In this document: positions 43,985 to 53,150 of the stretch, in pieces
Layout of the letters: every line of letters begins with the position of its first letter
Position numbering within the stretch: the stretch's first letter is position 1
Assembly: GCF_963666675.1 (NCBI RefSeq)
Contig: NZ_OY762929.1
Location: 2,232,001 to 2,296,000, forward strand
Length of the DNA stretch: 64,000 nucleotides
Origin: an uncultured Desulfobacter sp.
GTDB lineage: Bacteria > Desulfobacterota > Desulfobacteria > Desulfobacterales > Desulfobacteraceae
Direction: 5' to 3'
Program-made: the position numbers and the translations under genes
The notes under the pieces: generated by a model
Told to the model about the DNA's origin: nothing
What the model saw: only the letters and a program-made list of their open reading frames with translations
Database searches by the model: none

Positions 43985-45013
43985 CTAACCGGTGGCGCCC
44001 ACCACAGACTTCACCCGGGAATACACATCGTCTCCCAGGCCACACACCTGACCGCTTTGGATCATCTCCCAACCCCTGGCTGCAATCATGGCGGCATTAT
44101 CTCCGCACAACGACAACGGGGGTGAAAATACCTGTATTTTAAACTTCTCAGCCCGTTTACGAAGATGATCAACAAAGGTGCGGTTGGCCGAAACCCCGCC
44201 GGCAATGCCGATGGCGGTGCAATTTTTATCTTTGGCGGCCGCAATCAGTTTGGTGGCCAAGACCTCAATGGCTGCCATCTGGAATCCGGCTGCCACATGG
44301 GCCAACTCGCCTTCGTTCATTTCCGGACTAACATCAGAATTTTCGTGAAGGTATCTGTGCACTGCGGATTTAAGTCCACTGAAACTGAAATCAAAGTTGT
44401 TTTTCTTGATCATGCTCCGGGGGAATTTGATCTTTTCGGGATCACCTTGCTTTGCCAGGGCTTCAATGGCAGGTCCGCCCGGATAGCTTAATCCCATCAT
44501 TTTGGCCACCTTATCAAAGGCTTCACCTGCCGCATCGTCCCGGGTCTGCCCCATGAGGGTAAACTGCCCGGGACCTTTGACATGATATATATTGGTGTGG
44601 CCGCCCGACACCACAAGGGCGGTGAACGGGAAGCCCGGGGGCTGTTCCAAAAGCTGCAAAGAGCAGATATGGGCTTCCAGGTGATTCACACCGGCCAGGG
44701 GCAGGTTTCGTGCCCAGGCCAGGGCCTTGGCATAGGAAAACCCCACCAGTAGTGCGCCGATCAGGCCGGGGCCCTGGGTGGCGGCAATACCGTCGATGTC
44801 ATCCAAGCTGACGCCGGCCTGATCCAGGGCCTGGTCCACCACCGGGTCTATGGCCTCAAGATGCATGCGCGATGCAAGTTCCGGCACCACGCCGCCGTAT
44901 ATGGCGTGCGTGGATACCTGGGAAGAGACAACAGAAGAACGGATGCGCACACCGTCTTCTACGACTGCTGCCGCAGTTTCGTCGCAGGAGGATTCAATCC
45001 CGAGAATGAGCAT
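43985..45013 (-). CDS. tsaD: tRNA N6-adenosine threonylcarbamoyltransferase TsaD
   Basis: This 342-residue enzyme transfers threonylcarbamoyl to A37 of ANN-decoding tRNAs. It has LGIESSCDETAAAVV at the start, the metal-binding HLEAH segment (GVNHLEAHICSLQL), VSGGHTNIYHV, DDAAGEAFDKVAKMMGL, and GGVSANRTFVDHLR near the C-terminus. It lies 23 bp downstream of purM, likely in one operon. The tsaB and tsaE partners are not in the window. Confidence 0.96.
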   Translation of the reverse strand: MLILGIESSCDETAAAVVEDGVRIRSSVVSSQVSTHAIYGGVVPELASRMHLEAIDPVVDQALDQAGVSLDDIDGIAATQGPGLIGALLVGFSYAKALAWARNLPLAGVNHLEAHICSLQLLEQPPGFPFTALVVSGGHTNIYHVKGPGQFTLMGQTRDDAAGEAFDKVAKMMGLSYPGGPAIEALAKQGDPEKIKFPRSMIKKNNFDFSFSGLKSAVHRYLHENSDVSPEMNEGELAHVAAGFQMAAIEVLATKLIAAAKDKNCTAIGIAGGVSANRTFVDHLRKRAEKFKIQVFSPPLSLCGDNAAMIAARGWEMIQSGQVCGLGDDVYSRVKSVVGATG

Positions 45014-45036
45014 GAATTTACTTTCCGGCAGGGGAA

Positions 45037-46080
45037 TCAGACGTATTGGGTCTGGTTCTCGTTGTTTTTCCTCTCCAGAATTTCACCGATAAAATAGGCT
45101 TGTTCGTCCATGGCACTTAGCCTGTCCATAACCTCCTGGGCGGATTTTTCAGGAACCACCAGCACCATGCCGATGCCGTTGTTAAAGGTTCTGTGCATGT
45201 CATGTTCCGGCACATTGCCTTCGCGCTGGATGATGTCGAATATAGCAGGTGCCTGCCATGATCCTTTGTGGATGATGGCCTTGCATGCCTGGGGGATGAC
45301 CCGGATGATGTTTTCATCTATGCCGCCGCCTGTAATGTGAACCAGTCCGTGGATGGGCAGGTCGCGCATCAGGCTTAAAATCGTGGAGACATAAATAATG
45401 GTGGGTTTCAGCAGTTCTTCGCCAAGGGTCCCTTCCAGATCTTCCAGACGGGTATTGACGTCATAGCCGCACTTATCAAAGAAAACCTTGCGCACCAGGG
45501 AAAATCCATTGGAATGAACCCCTGAAGAGGCAAGGCCGATCAGTTTGTGACCCGGTCGAATCCCGGAGCCGTCAATGATTTTGTCATTATCAACAATGCC
45601 GACGGAGAAACCTGACAGGTCATATTCGCCTTTCTGGTACATACCCGGCATTTCAGCGGTTTCGCCGCCGATCAAAGCACAGCCGGCCTGGGTGCAGCCC
45701 TGGGCAATACTTGCTATGACTTTTTCAGCCACGGCATTATCCAGTTCGCCCATGGCAAGGTAATCCAGAAAAAATAAGGGTTTGGCCCCCTGAACAATAA
45801 TATCGTTGACGCACATGGCCACAAGGTCTATACCAATGGTGTCATGTTTGTCCATCTGGAATGCGATTTTCAGTTTGGTGCCTACGCCGTCTGTGGAGCT
45901 GACCAGTACCGGATTGGAAATATTGGCCAGGTTCAAGGAAAAAAGTCCGCCAAAACCACCAATGTCTCCCATGACACCGGCTCGTGGCGTGGACTTGGCA
46001 ATATTTTTTATCCGGTCCACCAGCTCAGTGGCTTTATCGATATCAACGCCGGAATCCGCATATGTCAAAGAGTCGTTCAT
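45037..46080 (-). CDS. purM: Phosphoribosylformylglycinamidine cyclo-ligase (AIR synthetase)
   Basis: This 347-residue enzyme closes the imidazole ring in purine synthesis. Motifs include YADSGVDIDKATELV at the start, STDGVGTKLKIA, GIDLVAMCVNDIIVQGAKPLFFLDYLA, GGETAEMPGMY and the C-terminal NGIGMVLVVP. AGGTGAG lies before the ATG. It is divergent from hom with both promoters in a 165-bp gap. Confidence 0.96.
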   Translation of the reverse strand: MNDSLTYADSGVDIDKATELVDRIKNIAKSTPRAGVMGDIGGFGGLFSLNLANISNPVLVSSTDGVGTKLKIAFQMDKHDTIGIDLVAMCVNDIIVQGAKPLFFLDYLAMGELDNAVAEKVIASIAQGCTQAGCALIGGETAEMPGMYQKGEYDLSGFSVGIVDNDKIIDGSGIRPGHKLIGLASSGVHSNGFSLVRKVFFDKCGYDVNTRLEDLEGTLGEELLKPTIIYVSTILSLMRDLPIHGLVHITGGGIDENIIRVIPQACKAIIHKGSWQAPAIFDIIQREGNVPEHDMHRTFNNGIGMVLVVPEKSAQEVMDRLSAMDEQAYFIGEILERKNNENQTQYV

Positions 46081-46134
46081 CTTGTCTCACCTATGGAAAT
46101 CTTAAAAGATCTGTTAATCCCTTCAAAGTCGTCA

Positions 46135-46164
46135 ATCATACGCCCAAAGCCTGTAAAATGTCAA
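46135..46164 (-). promoter_or_regulatory. Sigma70-type promoter of purM-tsaD
   Basis: On the minus strand, TTGACA (46164-46159), an 18-bp spacer and TATGAT (46140-46135). Transcription would begin near 46128, about 50 bp before the purM start. Confidence 0.65.
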
Positions 46165-46171
46165 AAGCTTT

Positions 46172-46201
46172 TTGACAAGGGATACCCGGATGAAGTATGA
46201 A
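46172..46201 (+). promoter_or_regulatory. Candidate promoter of hom
   Basis: TTGACA (46172-46177), an 18-bp spacer and TATGAA (46196-46201). Its -35 box forms a palindrome with the purM -35 box (TGTCAAAAGCTTTTTGACA, 46159-46177), so the two polymerases could compete or share an operator. Confidence 0.45.
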
Positions 46202-46246
46202 ATGGATAATTTTTAAACACGGGACTATTTTGGAGAAAAAATCTTC

Positions 46247-47560
46247 ATGAAAACAATTCATATCGGCTTGCTTGGATTCGGTGTGGTCGGGGCGGGCGTG
46301 GCAAAACTGCTCAAGGAGAAAAAAGAACTGCTTGGGTCCAGGATCGGCGCTTGTCTGAATCTCAAAACCATTGCGGATCTTGACATTACAACGGATCGAG
46401 GTGTTGATCTGACCGGTACCCAATTAACAACCGATGCCATGTCGGTTATTAATGACCCTGACATTGATATTATTGTGGAGCTTATCGGCGGACAAACCGT
46501 AGCCAGGGATTTCATTGTCAAGATTCTTGAAAACAAAAAGCATGTGGTGACAGCAAATAAGGCGCTTTTGGCAGCCTGTGGTAATGAGCTGGTCCGCATT
46601 GCAGGAAAGAATCAGGTTGATCTGGCCTTTGAAGCGTCCTGTGGGGGATGCATGCCTGTCATAAAAAGCCTGAGGGAATCTTTGGTCGCCAATGACATCC
46701 AGGCCATGTGCGGTATCCTCAACGGTACCTGCAATTATATCCTCAGTAAAATGACCCGGGATGGCTCCAAGTTTGAAGATGCCTTGAAAAAGGCCCAGGA
46801 ACTGGGGTTTGCCGAGGCTGAACCATCCCTGGATGTGGACGGGTATGACACGGCCCATAAACTTGCCATCTTAAGTGCCCTGGCCCATGGTATGGAAATC
46901 AATCTGGATGATATCCATGTGGAAGGCATCCGCAACATCGGTCCGGCTGATATCGGGTTCGCAGCCGAATTCGGGTATACCATTAAATTACTTGCCATCG
47001 GTAAAAAACATGAGAACCATGTTGAAGCCCGGGTGCAGCCCACCATGATTCCCTGTTCCAATCCGTTGTCCCATGTGGAGCATTCCATGAATGCCATCAC
47101 CATAGATGCCGACGCCACAGGGCAAACCATGCTTTGGGGTCATGGGGCCGGTATGATGCCCACAGCTTCGGCTGTGCTTTCTGATATAACCGATATTGCC
47201 AGGGATATTATTTCCGGTACCCAGCGCCGGGTGCCCACGCTGGGGTACCCCGAAGAAAACATTAAAAAAATACCTGTGCTGCCCATGGCCCAGTTGTCCA
47301 CACGGTACTATCTGCGCTTCCAGGCCCAGGATCATCCGGGGGTTTTGTCCACCATTTCAGGCATTTTAGGTGACAATGACATCAGCATCAAATCCGTCCA
47401 TCAAAAAGGGCGCAATGCCAATGGCCAGGTGCCCATCGTCATGCTGACCCATCTGGCCAAGGAGAGCCTCATTCAGACGGCCCTTGCCCAAATCGTTCAA
47501 ACCGACTGTGTGGTCGGCCAACCCGTTGTCATCCGCATTGAAGATGATAATACGGATTAA
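46247..47560 (+). CDS. hom: Homoserine dehydrogenase with ACT domain
   Basis: This 437-residue enzyme reduces aspartate semialdehyde to homoserine for threonine, methionine and isoleucine. The Rossmann N-terminus is IGLLGFGVVGAGVAKLL, followed by ANKALLA, the FEASCGGCMPVIKSLRE segment, GILNGTCNYILSKM, and the catalytic region AEAEPSLDVDGYDTAHKLAIL. The C-terminal ACT domain (about residues 350-430, DHPGVLSTISGILGDNDISIKSV) predicts feedback by threonine. thrH follows, with no homoserine kinase thrB. Confidence 0.95.
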   Translation: MKTIHIGLLGFGVVGAGVAKLLKEKKELLGSRIGACLNLKTIADLDITTDRGVDLTGTQLTTDAMSVINDPDIDIIVELIGGQTVARDFIVKILENKKHVVTANKALLAACGNELVRIAGKNQVDLAFEASCGGCMPVIKSLRESLVANDIQAMCGILNGTCNYILSKMTRDGSKFEDALKKAQELGFAEAEPSLDVDGYDTAHKLAILSALAHGMEINLDDIHVEGIRNIGPADIGFAAEFGYTIKLLAIGKKHENHVEARVQPTMIPCSNPLSHVEHSMNAITIDADATGQTMLWGHGAGMMPTASAVLSDITDIARDIISGTQRRVPTLGYPEENIKKIPVLPMAQLSTRYYLRFQAQDHPGVLSTISGILGDNDISIKSVHQKGRNANGQVPIVMLTHLAKESLIQTALAQIVQTDCVVGQPVVIRIEDDNTD

Positions 47561-47746
47561 CGGCCGCAGACCGGCCTGGTTTGTCAACATCCAGGCTTAA
47601 TCCACAGCAAAACACAAAATTAATTTAAAAATTTACTGGCACTTTCATACAAAACACATAACTGTTTGGGTTATATTTATGCCCCGGTATCCGGGCCAAA
47701 CATTGCAGCATCAATAGACCAAACAAGAGAAGAAGGGTTAACCGAA

Positions 47747-48352
47747 ATGAAAATACTTGTTGCAGATCTGGAAGGGGTTTTTTTGCCTGAAATCTGGATC
47801 AATGTGGCGGAAAAAACCGGGATTGAGGATCTTAAACTGACCACCCGGGATATCAGCGATTACGATGTACTCATGACCAAACGTCTGTCCATACTTGATG
47901 AGCACAATCTCACACTAAAAGATATTCAGGCTGTCATTGCAGGCCTTGATCCCCTTGACGGTGCAAAGCAGATGCTGGACTGGATACGCAAACAGGCCCA
48001 GATCATTATTTTGTCCGACACCTTTGAGGAGTTTGCAGGACCGCTCATGGCAAAACTGGACTTTCCTGCGCTGCTTTGCCACAACCTGACGGTGGACGCA
48101 ACAAACCGGATTACCGGATACAATCTGAGAATCGACAACCAGAAAGCCCGGGCCGTCAAAGCCCTCCAGGGCCTGAACTACCACGTGATTGCCTTTGGTG
48201 ATTCCTATAATGATACCGGCATGATCCAGGCCGCGAATGAGGGTTTCTTCTTTAAGCCCCCGGAATCAATTACCCAGGATTTTCCTGATATTCCCATTAC
48301 CCGATCTTATGATGAGCTTAAGGTCATGCTGACCAAGCTTTTGGCAGATTAA
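47747..48352 (+). CDS. thrH: Phosphoserine phosphatase / phosphoserine:homoserine phosphotransferase
   Basis: A 201-residue HAD-family enzyme. ThrH proteins read DLEGVL at the first motif rather than the DFDGT of SerB; here it is VADLEGVFLPEIW at residue 5. The third HAD motif is GDSYNDTGMI. ThrH can move phosphate from phosphoserine to homoserine, bypassing ThrB. Placement directly after hom supports this role. The ATG at 47747 (AAGGG upstream) matches the family N-terminus; an in-frame ATG at 47666 would add 27 unlikely residues. It abuts the heptose kinase gene. Confidence 0.9.
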   Translation: MKILVADLEGVFLPEIWINVAEKTGIEDLKLTTRDISDYDVLMTKRLSILDEHNLTLKDIQAVIAGLDPLDGAKQMLDWIRKQAQIIILSDTFEEFAGPLMAKLDFPALLCHNLTVDATNRITGYNLRIDNQKARAVKALQGLNYHVIAFGDSYNDTGMIQAANEGFFFKPPESITQDFPDIPITRSYDELKVMLTKLLAD

Positions 48353-49318
48353 ATGATAAACGTTGATAAATTTAAAGACCTGCGGGTACTTGTCGTCGGG
48401 GATTTGATGCTTGACGAGTACCTGTGGGGAGCCGTTGACAGAATTTCACCCGAAGCGCCTGTGCCGGTGGTGGCTGTGGAGAAGACAAGTCATACGCTGG
48501 GCGGGGCAGGCAATGTGATTAATAACCTGTCAGCCATGGGGGCAAAGGTCTTTGCCATGGGTGCTGTGGGTGCCGGCCCTGCCGGCCGCGATGTTCTAAA
48601 AAAGCTTGAAGCATTGCATGTTGATGTCACAGGGGTGATCAGTGAGCCGGATCGGCCCACAACACGAAAAACCCGCATCATTGCAGCCAACCAGCAGATG
48701 CTTCGCATCGACAGGGAGGTCAAGCACCGGATCAGTGCTCAAACGCTTGACACTTTAACCCGGATCATTACCGGCTACATAGGCCAAATGGATTTTGTTA
48801 TCATTTCAGATTATGATAAGGGGCTGGTCACCCGTGAACTTGTGGCTGCCATTGTGGGCATAGCAAACCAATCAGGGGTCATGACCCTGGCAGATCCCAA
48901 GTCCATGGATTTTTCCAAATATACGGGGGTGACTGTGTTAACCCCCAATAAAAAAGAGGCTGCCATTGCCGCCGGTGTCCAGTTTCAAACGCCTGAAGAG
49001 ATGGAAGATGCCGCAGCAAAGATTATGGCCCAGGCCGGGCTTGGAAAACTTCTTATTACCTGTGGCCCGGCCGGTATGGCGCTCTATGAAACCGGAAAAC
49101 CGACGATTACCATTGCATCCAAGGCCAGGCAGGTTTTTGACGTGTCCGGAGCTGGAGACACGGTGATCTCTCTTTTGGGGCTGGGACTGGCATCAGGTGC
49201 CTCATTTGAAGCGGCTGCCGGCCTGGCCAACCTTGCGGCAGGTATCGTGGTGGCTAAAGTCGGTACGGCAACAGCATCAATTGATGAGTTAAAACAGTCT
49301 CTTCTGGAAAATGTTTGA
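48353..49318 (+). CDS. hldA: D-glycero-beta-D-manno-heptose-7-phosphate kinase
   Basis: This 321-residue ribokinase-fold enzyme makes heptose 1,7-bisphosphate for the lipopolysaccharide core. The N-terminal VVGDLMLDEYLWG and RISPEAPVPVVAVEKTSHTLGGAGNVINNLSAMGA match the kinase half of HldE/RfaE. The ATP and catalytic motif is VSGAGDTVISLLGL. The C-terminal adenylyltransferase domain of HldE is absent, so hldC should lie elsewhere. It starts at the base after the thrH stop. Confidence 0.92.
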   Translation: MINVDKFKDLRVLVVGDLMLDEYLWGAVDRISPEAPVPVVAVEKTSHTLGGAGNVINNLSAMGAKVFAMGAVGAGPAGRDVLKKLEALHVDVTGVISEPDRPTTRKTRIIAANQQMLRIDREVKHRISAQTLDTLTRIITGYIGQMDFVIISDYDKGLVTRELVAAIVGIANQSGVMTLADPKSMDFSKYTGVTVLTPNKKEAAIAAGVQFQTPEEMEDAAAKIMAQAGLGKLLITCGPAGMALYETGKPTITIASKARQVFDVSGAGDTVISLLGLGLASGASFEAAAGLANLAAGIVVAKVGTATASIDELKQSLLENV

Positions 49319-49336
49319 ATTTGATGAAAATAGTGC

Positions 49337-49365
49337 TTGACTCAAAAGCACCTTTGATCTATATT
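49337..49365 (+). promoter_or_regulatory. Sigma70-type promoter of the initiator tRNA gene
   Basis: TTGACT (49337-49342), a 17-bp spacer and TATATT (49360-49365). Transcription would begin near 49372, a few bases before the mature tRNA. It lies directly after the heptose kinase stop. Confidence 0.7.
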
Positions 49366-49377
49366 CTCTCTCGTTGT

Positions 49378-49454
<77 letters not shown>

Positions 49455-49461
49455 AGTAAAT

Positions 49462-49493
49462 AAAGGCTCCCAGCGGTTTCGCTGGGAGCCTTT
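49462..49493 (+). terminator. Terminator of the initiator tRNA
   Basis: AAAGGCTCCCAGCG (49462-49475) and CGCTGGGAGCCTTT (49480-49493) form a perfect 14-bp stem with a GTTT loop, 7 bp after the tRNA CCA. The T-tail is short (TTT then GTAG), but the stem is very stable. Confidence 0.8.
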
Positions 49494-49879
49494 GTAGTTT
49501 GTTCACCACACCCAAGAGAGCTTTTAATTCTCTCCCACATTTTGAACATTTCTGTAAGATTTTAATGTCATTTCCCGAATATTATTTTAAAATGTCCCCG
49601 TCAAACCCAGAGTGTGTATTTTCTTCCTATGGAATTATAATTAACGCTCATAACTCGGATTATTAATAACAGTCTGGGCCTCTATACTGATTATTGGTGG
49701 GGTTTTCTTGAGGTACGCCTAAAACCAGGGTAAATTGGGGAGTTTTCATATTTGCTTTGCAGATTTTTGATACGGACTGTCCTTTTGCCTCTGTCCTGCT
49801 ATATCCCTTTTTTCAGAAAATGCTCCCGCCCGGCAGCGGCAGACAAGCTAATGATCCTTCAATAAGGAAGAAAAAAGGC
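49494..49879. other. Non-coding region between the tRNA terminator and oxyR
   Basis: I found no supported gene here. The region is AT-rich, and open frames in it extend into the antisense of oxyR. No clear hairpin terminator for the oxyR operon (minus strand) is visible, and no repeat shared with the rest of the window. Confidence 0.4.
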
Positions 49880-50827
49880 TTAGATATCCACCACCTGCAC
49901 CTGCTGCTTTTTAAGGGAGCGGATATGCCTGGGCAGGTTGTCGATGATGCTTTTTTCGAGGGCGTTGATGATGGTTTCCTTGAGGAAACTGCGGTTGTAG
50001 ACCAGGCTTACCTCCCGGGTGGGCACGGGAGAGGCAAAGGGTTTGATATGGGCCTTGACCTCTGCACCGGACATTTCATCCACAGCCATCTGGGGCAGCA
50101 AGGTGAATCCTGAGTTGGTGTTAACCAGTTTGATCAGGGTCTCCAGGCTGCCGCTTTCAAAACGGATATTGGGATAAACGCACTGGTCCTGGCTTGCCGT
50201 ACAGATTCTCAGCATCTGATTTCTAAAGCAGTGGCCTTCGGAAAGCAGCCACAGATCCCCGCAGTCCAGATCCTTTTCGCAAATCTGCTCCTTTTCCTGG
50301 AGGGAGTGGTTCAAGTTGAGATAGCAGTAGAAAGCTTCGTAGTACAGATGGCGTTCGATCAGAGTGTCAACCTTGAGCGGGGTGACCAGCAGGCCTGCAT
50401 CCAGTTCGTCGTGGTCCAGCAATTTGATGATGTCGTCGGTCTTCTGCTCGTGGACCACTAGATTCACACCTGGATATTGTTCAGCAAAGGCCCCGATGAA
50501 AATAGGGATCACGTATGGGGCCAGGGTAGGAATGACGGCCAGCTCGAAATCCCCCTTCGGCTCAACAGACTTGGCATCTGCAATGGCCTGAAGCTTTTTG
50601 TGCTCCCCTAAGATGGTGGCGGCCTGTTCAACAATGCCTTTTCCCGCTTCGGTCACCAGGACAGGTTTTCTGGACCGGTCAAAGATCACCACCCCGAGTT
50701 CTTCCTCAAGCTTCTGGATCTGGGCGGACAAGGAAGGCTGGGACACATGGCAGGCCTGGGCTGCCTTGCCGAAATGCCGTTCCTGGTTTACCGCCAGCAG
50801 ATATTCAAGTTGGGTCAGTGTGGACAT
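49880..50827 (-). CDS. oxyR: Hydrogen peroxide-inducible LysR-type activator OxyR
   Basis: This 315-residue LysR-type regulator senses peroxide through a disulfide. The N-terminal HTH (MSTLTQLEYLLAVNQERHFGKAAQACHVSQPSLSAQIQKLEEELG) is typical. In the sensor domain LSEGHCFRNQMLRIC carries the two cysteines spaced as C199 and C208 of E. coli OxyR, so the redox switch is intact. It starts 20 bp after ahpF on the same strand, so activator and target enzymes are probably co-transcribed, which would give positive feedback. Confidence 0.95.
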   Translation of the reverse strand: MSTLTQLEYLLAVNQERHFGKAAQACHVSQPSLSAQIQKLEEELGVVIFDRSRKPVLVTEAGKGIVEQAATILGEHKKLQAIADAKSVEPKGDFELAVIPTLAPYVIPIFIGAFAEQYPGVNLVVHEQKTDDIIKLLDHDELDAGLLVTPLKVDTLIERHLYYEAFYCYLNLNHSLQEKEQICEKDLDCGDLWLLSEGHCFRNQMLRICTASQDQCVYPNIRFESGSLETLIKLVNTNSGFTLLPQMAVDEMSGAEVKAHIKPFASPVPTREVSLVYNRSFLKETIINALEKSIIDNLPRHIRSLKKQQVQVVDI

Positions 50828-50847
50828 ACCAGGCTTTTATCAGAATA

Positions 50848-52401
50848 TCAGGCAGTTTGCAAAACCAATTGCTCAAAGGCGGAAAGCGCTGCCTTGGCCC
50901 CCTCTCCCATGCTGATCACAATCTGCTTGTAAGGAACGCTGGTAACATCACCTGCCGCATAGATGCCCCGGGCAGAGGTGCGGCATCCGTCATCCACCAC
51001 AACTTCGCCCAACCGGTTGGTCTCAACCAGGCGGCTGATGCAGTCACTGTTTGGCAGGAGGCCGATCTGGACAAAGATGCCCGAAAGGTCAAAGACCTGC
51101 TCCGCTCCAGTCTGCCGGTCCCGGTACTTCAGGCCAGTCACCTTTTCCCCGTCCCCCAGCACTTCGATAACCTGTACATTCTTTTTTACTGAGACATTGG
51201 CCATTCGGGTCATCTTGTTGACCAGGACCCGATCGGCCTTAAGGTCCGGCAGAAACTCAAATACGGTGACTGAGCGGACAATGCCGGCCAGATCAATGGC
51301 GGCCTCCACCCCGGAGTTGCCCCCGCCGATGACAGCAATATCCCGGCCCTTATAAAAAGGTCCGTCGCAGTGGGGACAGAAAGCTACGCCCCGGCCCGTG
51401 TAGTCTTTCTCCCCGGGCACCCCAAGGGTCCGCCATTTGGCCCCTGTTGCCACGATAAGGGCTCCGGCCGTAAGATTTTCACCGGAGTCCAGGGCGAGGT
51501 CCTTGGGCTCCCCGTTTTTCACCTGGGCCAGGCGCCGGTGTTCCAGCACCTTGATATCATAGGATGAAATATGCCGGGCGAGCTTGTCCGCAAGCTGGGC
51601 CCCTTCGGTATACGGCACGGAGATCAGGTTTTCTATTCCCTTGGTGTCTTTCACCTGCCCGCCGATTCTTTCAGCCACCAATACGGTTTTCAAGCCCTTC
51701 CGGGCCGCATAGATGGCAGCCGAAGCCCCGGCAGGGCCGCCGCCCACCACGGCCACATCAAACACCCCCAGATCAACGGGTTCCCGGCTGACGGAGGGGT
51801 CAACTCCGAACCGGTCTTCCAGCTTGTCCAATAGCTGCACCAAATCCGTCTTTCCAGAGCTGATCAGAGTCTTGTCATGGATAACGCTGGGCACCCCCTG
51901 TAACCCCAGTGCCTCCACCTCATGCTGAAAAAAGCCCCCATCCACCATCTCGTGGGTGATCCCGGGATGGAATACGGCCATCATGTTCAAGGCCTGGACC
52001 ACTTCCGGACAGTTTTCACAGGACAGGGAGACGTAGGTTGAAAGATGGATCGGCCCTTTCAGGGCGCGGATACGGTCAACCACCGGCGGGTCGGGCAGCT
52101 TTCCCTTATGATCCGCATTGAGGATGGCCAGCACCAGTGAGGTGAACTCATGCCCACCGGGAATGCCGCTGAAAACGATACCGCAGTCCCTGCCGTTGTG
52201 CCTTAAATGGAAACCAGGGCTCTGGGGCTCTGTCTTTGTCTCGATCAATCGGATCTTTTCCGATGTGCCGGCCACCTGCTCAAGCATCTGGACCAGTTCA
52301 GCCTGTTTTTCGTGTTTGCTGGCCGAGACAATAAGGTCAACACGGCCCTCCAGCTTTTCAAATACAGTTTTCAACTGCTCAAGTATCTGGGGTTCCAACA
52401 T
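50848..52401 (-). CDS. ahpF: Alkyl hydroperoxide reductase subunit F
   Basis: This 517-residue flavoprotein passes electrons from NADH to AhpC. The N-terminal double thioredoxin-like domain carries SCENCPEVVQAL (redox CxxC, about residue 128), followed by the FAD domain (VVGGGPAGASAAIYAARKG), the active CxxC in GVAFCPHCDGPF, and the NAD-binding VIGGGNSGVEAAIDLAG. The ATG at 52401 follows AAGGAA and matches the family start; an ATG in the same frame lies 93 bp upstream. A stable hairpin separates it from ahpC. Confidence 0.96.
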   Translation of the reverse strand: MLEPQILEQLKTVFEKLEGRVDLIVSASKHEKQAELVQMLEQVAGTSEKIRLIETKTEPQSPGFHLRHNGRDCGIVFSGIPGGHEFTSLVLAILNADHKGKLPDPPVVDRIRALKGPIHLSTYVSLSCENCPEVVQALNMMAVFHPGITHEMVDGGFFQHEVEALGLQGVPSVIHDKTLISSGKTDLVQLLDKLEDRFGVDPSVSREPVDLGVFDVAVVGGGPAGASAAIYAARKGLKTVLVAERIGGQVKDTKGIENLISVPYTEGAQLADKLARHISSYDIKVLEHRRLAQVKNGEPKDLALDSGENLTAGALIVATGAKWRTLGVPGEKDYTGRGVAFCPHCDGPFYKGRDIAVIGGGNSGVEAAIDLAGIVRSVTVFEFLPDLKADRVLVNKMTRMANVSVKKNVQVIEVLGDGEKVTGLKYRDRQTGAEQVFDLSGIFVQIGLLPNSDCISRLVETNRLGEVVVDDGCRTSARGIYAAGDVTSVPYKQIVISMGEGAKAALSAFEQLVLQTA

Positions 52402-52425
52402 GGAGATTTCCTTAGGGGTAATGAA

Positions 52426-52459
52426 GGTGCAGAGGGGAAGAATCCTTCCCCCCTGCACC
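52426..52459. other. Intercistronic hairpin between ahpC and ahpF
   Basis: GGTGCAG-A-GGGGAAG (52426-52440) pairs with CTTCCCC-C-CTGCACC (52445-52459) around an AATC loop with one mismatch. There is no T-run on either strand. Position suggests protection of the ahpC message end or partial termination, giving more AhpC than AhpF, which is an inference. Confidence 0.6.
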
Positions 52460-52477
52460 GGTTGATTCAGGATGCAA

Positions 52478-53044
52478 TCAGATCTTGCCGACAAGGTCCA
52501 GACCGGGTTTCAGGGTCTGGGCGCCTTCCTGCCATTTGGCCGGGCAGACCTCGTTAGGATTGGCAGCAATGTACTGGGCTGCCTTGACTTTTCTTAAAAG
52601 CTCGTCCGCATTTCGCCCGATGCCGTTGTCGTTGACTTCGGCCAGCTTGATCTGTCCTTCGGGATCGACCAGGAAGGTCCCTCGGTAGGCCAGGCCCTCT
52701 TCCTCAATGTAAACGCCGAAAGCCCTTGCCAGCTTCCCGGTGGGATCGCCCAGCATGGGGAAACCGATCTTCTTGATGGTGTCTGAGGCCTCGTGCCAGG
52801 CCATGTGGGTAAAATGGGTATCTGTGCTGACGCTGTAGATCTCCACTCCGATCTCCTGAAAGGCCTCGTAGTGATCAGCCATGTCTCCCAGTTCAGTGGG
52901 GCAGACAAAGGTGAAATCAGCCGGATAGAAGAAAAAGACAGACCATTTCCCCTTGATATCCTCCTGGGTGACTTCCTTGAATTCATTGTTGTGAAAGGCC
53001 TGCGCTTTAAAGTCCTGGATTTTGGTATTGATTAAAGTGTCCAT
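52478..53044 (-). CDS. ahpC: Alkyl hydroperoxide reductase subunit C (peroxiredoxin)
   Basis: This 188-residue typical two-Cys peroxiredoxin reduces peroxides. The peroxidatic Cys lies in FYPADFTFVCPTELGDMADHY (about residue 47) and the resolving Cys in NEVCPAKWQEG (about residue 166). The ATG at 53044 has AAGGAG upstream; a further in-frame ATG 21 bp earlier has none. It heads the ahpC-ahpF-oxyR run. Confidence 0.96.
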   Translation of the reverse strand: MDTLINTKIQDFKAQAFHNNEFKEVTQEDIKGKWSVFFFYPADFTFVCPTELGDMADHYEAFQEIGVEIYSVSTDTHFTHMAWHEASDTIKKIGFPMLGDPTGKLARAFGVYIEEEGLAYRGTFLVDPEGQIKLAEVNDNGIGRNADELLRKVKAAQYIAANPNEVCPAKWQEGAQTLKPGLDLVGKI

Positions 53045-53150
53045 TGTTGTTCTCCTTAAGTTCAAATGAAATCTGTTCAGTTAAATGACTTTCACTGATG
53101 AAAGTGTTTAAGCTTGAAGGGACTCTCTCATATGTTTTGATATTTTTAAA

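Noticed and set aside
47666..47746. Longer N-terminus for ThrH
   Set aside because: Known ThrH proteins begin at the equivalent of 47747, and the upstream residues look non-coding.
49494..49879. Insertion sequence remnant downstream of the tRNA
   Set aside because: No inverted ends or transposase-like frame could be seen, although the region beside a tRNA is a common integration site.
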